Shown: positions 62,201 to 64,000 of the stretch, piece after piece
How positions within the stretch are numbered: position 1 is the stretch's first letter
Layout: the number at the start of each line of letters is the position of its first letter
NCBI GenBank assembly: GCA_021234155.1
Contig: JAJEKV010000100.1
Span: 3,014,116 to 3,078,115, forward strand
Direction: 5' to 3'
DNA length: 64,000 nt
DNA from: Isoetes taiwanensis
Lineage: Eukaryota > Streptophyta > Lycopodiopsida > Isoetales > Isoetaceae
Notes under the pieces: generated by a model
Seen by the model: the letters and a program-made list of their open reading frames with translations, nothing else
Told to the model about the DNA's origin: nothing
Database searches by the model: none
Program-made: the position numbers and the translations under genes

Positions 62201-62941
62201 TTTCCTCTGATTATTGTTGGCATTGATGGTAATAAGCTGAGGATAGTGATCAGAGATAGTGTAATTCGAGAGATTGGATACCCTAGAGCTGCTGTTCCAT
62301 AAGGATTCACTAAGGTAAAACCTGTCATGGAGACAACAGATAGGCTGAATTCTGTGATTATTCCAGCTATAGGAATGAGGGACCACTCTTGCCAAATTTA
62401 AGTGGTGGCCTGTCAGCAAAGTCATCCACTTATCATTCTCTTCCCCACTAAGGGCTCTGAAATTAGCACTCCTCATATAGTCATGAGTAACCATATTAAA
62501 GTCTCCCCCCATTATAATCTCATCATAAGGGATACTATTCAAACTGTTAGAAATAATATTCCATAGCTGGGCCCTCTCAGCCGGCTGATGATAGGCATAA
62601 ATATTCACCAGAGCAATCCTATTGTTCCCTATATTGCCATGCAAAATCTGCCACCTCTTACTATCATCATGCATCATTTGAATATCACTTAAATTAATCC
62701 TATTATGCCATGCAATAGAAATACCTGCCGAAGAATTGTTTGCTTTCAGAGACCACTGATTAAAGTTAGTAGGCAACACTTCTCTAATTATATTATCAAT
62801 ACTGTCATCATGGATCTTGTGCTCTTGGAAAAGAATGAAATCTAAATTCATGGACACAAGACAAACCTTCAACCTCCCTCTTTTCAGATTAGAATTAATT
62901 CCCTGCAAGTTCCAGGTAATTCCCTTGAGATTTATGTCCAT
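59297..62941 (-). CDS. LINE ORF2 protein: endonuclease, reverse transcriptase, zinc domain (1,214 aa)
   Basis: Residues 1-240 are an apurinic-type endonuclease: N11 in TWNLQG, E40 in QEHK, GGDFNMV, and SDHYP at its end. Reverse transcriptase follows (about 470-760) with YRPISLSNVVYKLI, LLKLDITKAFDTVSW, GVKQGCPLAPFLF and catalytic FADD at about 692. The C terminus has the zf-RVT domain: HPKVKAFMWQLWHKAL, then CVRCMQAQEDENHLFRN followed by Tyr1131 where the fourth ligand Cys is expected. Copy A still encodes Cys there. The protein would nick target DNA and copy the LINE RNA at the nick. The length is normal for plant L1 ORF2 and no stop is present. ORF2 starts 10 bases inside the end of ORF1 (overlap 62932-62941). 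Confidence 0.95.
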   Translation of the reverse strand: MDINLKGITWNLQGINSNLKRGRLKVCLVSMNLDFILFQEHKIHDDSIDNIIREVLPTNFNQWSLKANNSSAGISIAWHNRINLSDIQMMHDDSKRWQILHGNIGNNRIALVNIYAYHQPAERAQLWNIISNSLNSIPYDEIIMGGDFNMVTHDYMRSANFRALSGEENDKWMTLLTGHHLNLARVVPHSYSWNNHRIQPICCLHDRFYLSESLWNSSSRVSNLSNYTISDHYPQLITINANNNQRKRNSYFKLNTNLLDHEDFLAKLAQILDMEDKPSNDIGWMDWWVRTSINIKNWLKVWGKEIYQKETIYLQELRNQYGTAQGQNKEDLKIQIEREEIKIAKGWKIKAKVKELKEDERANSKYFFIKAKGRIKKNHIYSVLWEGNNIVEDNQLKEAAKEHFVRIMGTIRDTNSQDIYNFIDIQARVTNAMNSSMSRPFNNEEIFKVLNEMENGKTPGPDGLPAEFFKKAWGLLGNFMVSIANEFLLTRSLDCRINTSLIALIPKNDMPISFSDYRPISLSNVVYKLISGSIADRVKPILDDIISKTQSAYLKGRYILDNVAAASLGISWAKESKQNIGLLKLDITKAFDTVSWKFLQECSRSLGFSEEVISIFMAILKNSRSAVLINGECSPFFDIKRGVKQGCPLAPFLFLIFMEGLHSNFQKLRNLNEVKGLKLPPNQEMEDILNIHFADDTFLFMDLDNQFIQTTQQILEDFGRCSGCNINPTKTKLISRDQTKGEQADVSLGCMYLSPTTKTKILGIPYAIRVNASDLWGDLLDKFYRKVDSLNSKFLSKNGRAILANSVISSSQVYQSSIIMAPKKVYSKMQSIIGRFIAGGTNRRCWIPVSMNECCKTKGMGGLGVINIEKQATALAAKYFYRACTDQINHPVKALIKHYIGRCHPFGWRGLKMHLPYSIFFPFTIPNSTPLIIKKWIRAWLKVKGMYTWKEGLSQDQPIFWSPSLILDDPASHFPTLTKQWTNRGIVLIRDIIYNFDYHTSVLSDLGEESETLFNSITQRLASGQWHHSEDSWHINGFIGYKVKLAYKFLNKDQDITIHTKWNTDPLRIKRNLIFLWKCPIHPKVKAFMWQLWHKALATNMKRWRMNMADSNICVRCMQAQEDENHLFRNYLWAEWTLELAETELNMPNLRTMSPMDFFLPENPSNWRIYLLLWRMWKGRNSLIFKEEIIWPQAIIEQTKYDINWIEEIFGIHI

Positions 62942-63965
62942 TTAACTGGGGGTCTGGTTTTCCTAGGGGACCTTCTGGGTGGTCCCGTGATCATATTCTT
63001 CTCGTTTCCTTTTCCCTTCTTCCTTCTTCTTGTAACAAGGTGCCATTCCAGGCTCTGAAATTGATCCTGATCCAGTTCCTGATCAGAATTTTCAGAGTCC
63101 TCATTCATATCTATGAGCCAAGAGTTGGGCACCACCTGCCCGCTAGTACTTATGGAGGAAACCACAAAGTTAGTGGGATCAATACAAATAAGAAGCTTGG
63201 GAGGAAATTGCACAATAATTCTGCCTTCTTGGTCGATCCCCTGAAGATTGGGGATAGGTAGAGAAGGAGGAGTGGGGTCTTGGATAACCATGATTTCCTT
63301 GCTACTACCACTTCCTTCCTCTTTTTCCTCAACAATTCTGTTTTTGGGTTTCCAGACCTGATGCTTCTGATCAGGGATTTTTCCCTGACTTTCTCCTTAC
63401 CCTTATTGTTTATAGTCTCCCTCTGAAAATTAGCCACGGGCTCTTTAGAGTAGGATATTTGGAGATCAATAAATTTAGAGCTGCTAATTTTGCAGGGAAT
63501 TTTATCTACCCAGGGGGAGTGAATTTTTTTCTGAATACACACTGCCGGGATGCTGGTTTGAGGGATGGAGATTTGAATGACCTCTCCTAATTTACTAGCA
63601 ATGGCATTCAAATGGGAAACAGTCCAAAAACCAGGAGGGAGATTAGTACTGGAGATCCAAGTGGTAGTTGCAACTGTCGAAAAATCCCCAGGAACATAAT
63701 TCGGGTCCCATTTCATCAGATACACCATCATACCAAGAATAGAATGGATTTTTCTGGAATGGATATGGTTCACATTCCTCTCCTCCCTACATATGATTTG
63801 GAAAGTTTTTTGATCCAATTTAAGAATGGATAGAATAGGGATGGCCTGAGATTTTGTTATCCAATACTTAACCTCCCCGATAGAAGGGCACTTTTGAGGG
63901 AAGTGGATCAGAATACCATGCTTAGAATTTCTAATAATAGCAGAGTTGTCATTAATAGCATCCAA
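62932..63965 (-). CDS. LINE ORF1 (DUF4283-like), one frame change
   Basis: The first frame, from 63965, reads GILIHFPQKCPSIGEVKYWI, then WISSTNLPPGFWTVSHLNAI and SPWVDKIPCKI. This is the DUF4283 arrangement of plant LINE ORF1 proteins, which bind the element's RNA. From about 63,400 downward the sensible sequence is in another frame (VWKPKNRIVEEKEEGSGSSK, then IMVIQDPT to RKTRPPVKWT at 62935). One indel, real or sequencing, therefore separates the two parts. It may begin above 63965. No CCHC knuckle is seen. Confidence 0.7.
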
Positions 63966-64000
63966 ATCAAGAAGGTCCTCACAATCCTTATTAGAAATAG

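Larger units (their letters stand above)
58701..64000 (-). mobile_element. L1-type LINE, copy B, near full length, runs off the window
   Basis: The 3' tail is the T-run 58701-58709. A 3' UTR of about 0.6 kb is followed by ORF2 (62941-59297) and ORF1 (above 62,932). The 5' end and the second target-site copy lie beyond 64,000. The insertion point is known from the uninserted repeat at 40401-40420 (..GGCAACTCTT|AAATGTTAG..). The continuous ORF2 suggests a young insertion. Confidence 0.9.

Overview
This 64 kb window is nuclear DNA of a land plant: genes with many introns, AT-rich spacers, and most of the sequence made of transposons or their remains. The lineage is probably seed-free (a fern is my best guess) or at least not a flowering plant. 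This is an inference from three things: a plastid psbA fragment reading ...[11 protein letters not shown], which I recall as the non-angiosperm form; a GC-rich LINE of a kind I associate with seed-free plants; and a malectin receptor kinase with a non-RD 'HCD' catalytic loop.

Layout. 1-4.6 kb: no gene recognised, one 0.5 kb element with terminal inverted repeats and one GC-rich foldback. 4.6-9.33 kb, minus strand: a complete nine-exon gene for a TM9SF/TMN (endomembrane protein 70) protein, 591 aa, with every splice site placed. This is the only gene I consider intact. 9.9-17.3 kb, minus strand: remains of a tyrosine-recombinase gene of the Crypton/DUF3504 type, whose two halves are separated by about 5 kb. 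That gap holds a malectin-receptor-kinase pseudogene flanked by 171-bp direct repeats, and a 315-bp MITE. 18.6-21 kb: fragment of an LTR retrotransposon. 22.4-27.6 kb: a decayed GC-rich LINE with an ATTCT-repeat tail. 27.6-32.3 kb: gene-free AT-rich DNA with a second copy of the MITE. 32.3-38.4 kb: an old Ty3/gypsy element. 38.9-41.7 kb: a patchwork of organelle DNA (mitochondrial LSU and SSU rRNA pieces, plastid psbA, plastid trnI-intron/ycf68). 42.3-43.3 kb and 44.2-44.9 kb: two 5'-truncated LINEs. 44.95-46.7 kb: a CACTA-like element.

47.8-61.85 kb is a direct tandem duplication of about 7 kb. Its breakpoints lie inside an exon of an unidentified host gene and inside the ORF2 of an L1-type LINE. 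Each unit carries the exon piece, about 2 kb of intron-like DNA, a 1.5 kb segment also found at 38.9 kb (containing the mitochondrial rRNA piece), and the LINE. In the distal copy the LINE has an uninterrupted 1,214-aa ORF2 and continues past the window end. In the proximal copy it is cut by the junction and broken in many frames.

Two points deserve attention first. One is the Crypton-type tyrosine recombinase, a class I do not know to be described from land plants. The other is the pattern of differences between the duplicated units: they pile up in patches at CTG/CAG sites, which looks more like base-calling error at CHG-methylated cytosines than like mutation, so part of the apparent decay may be artefact.
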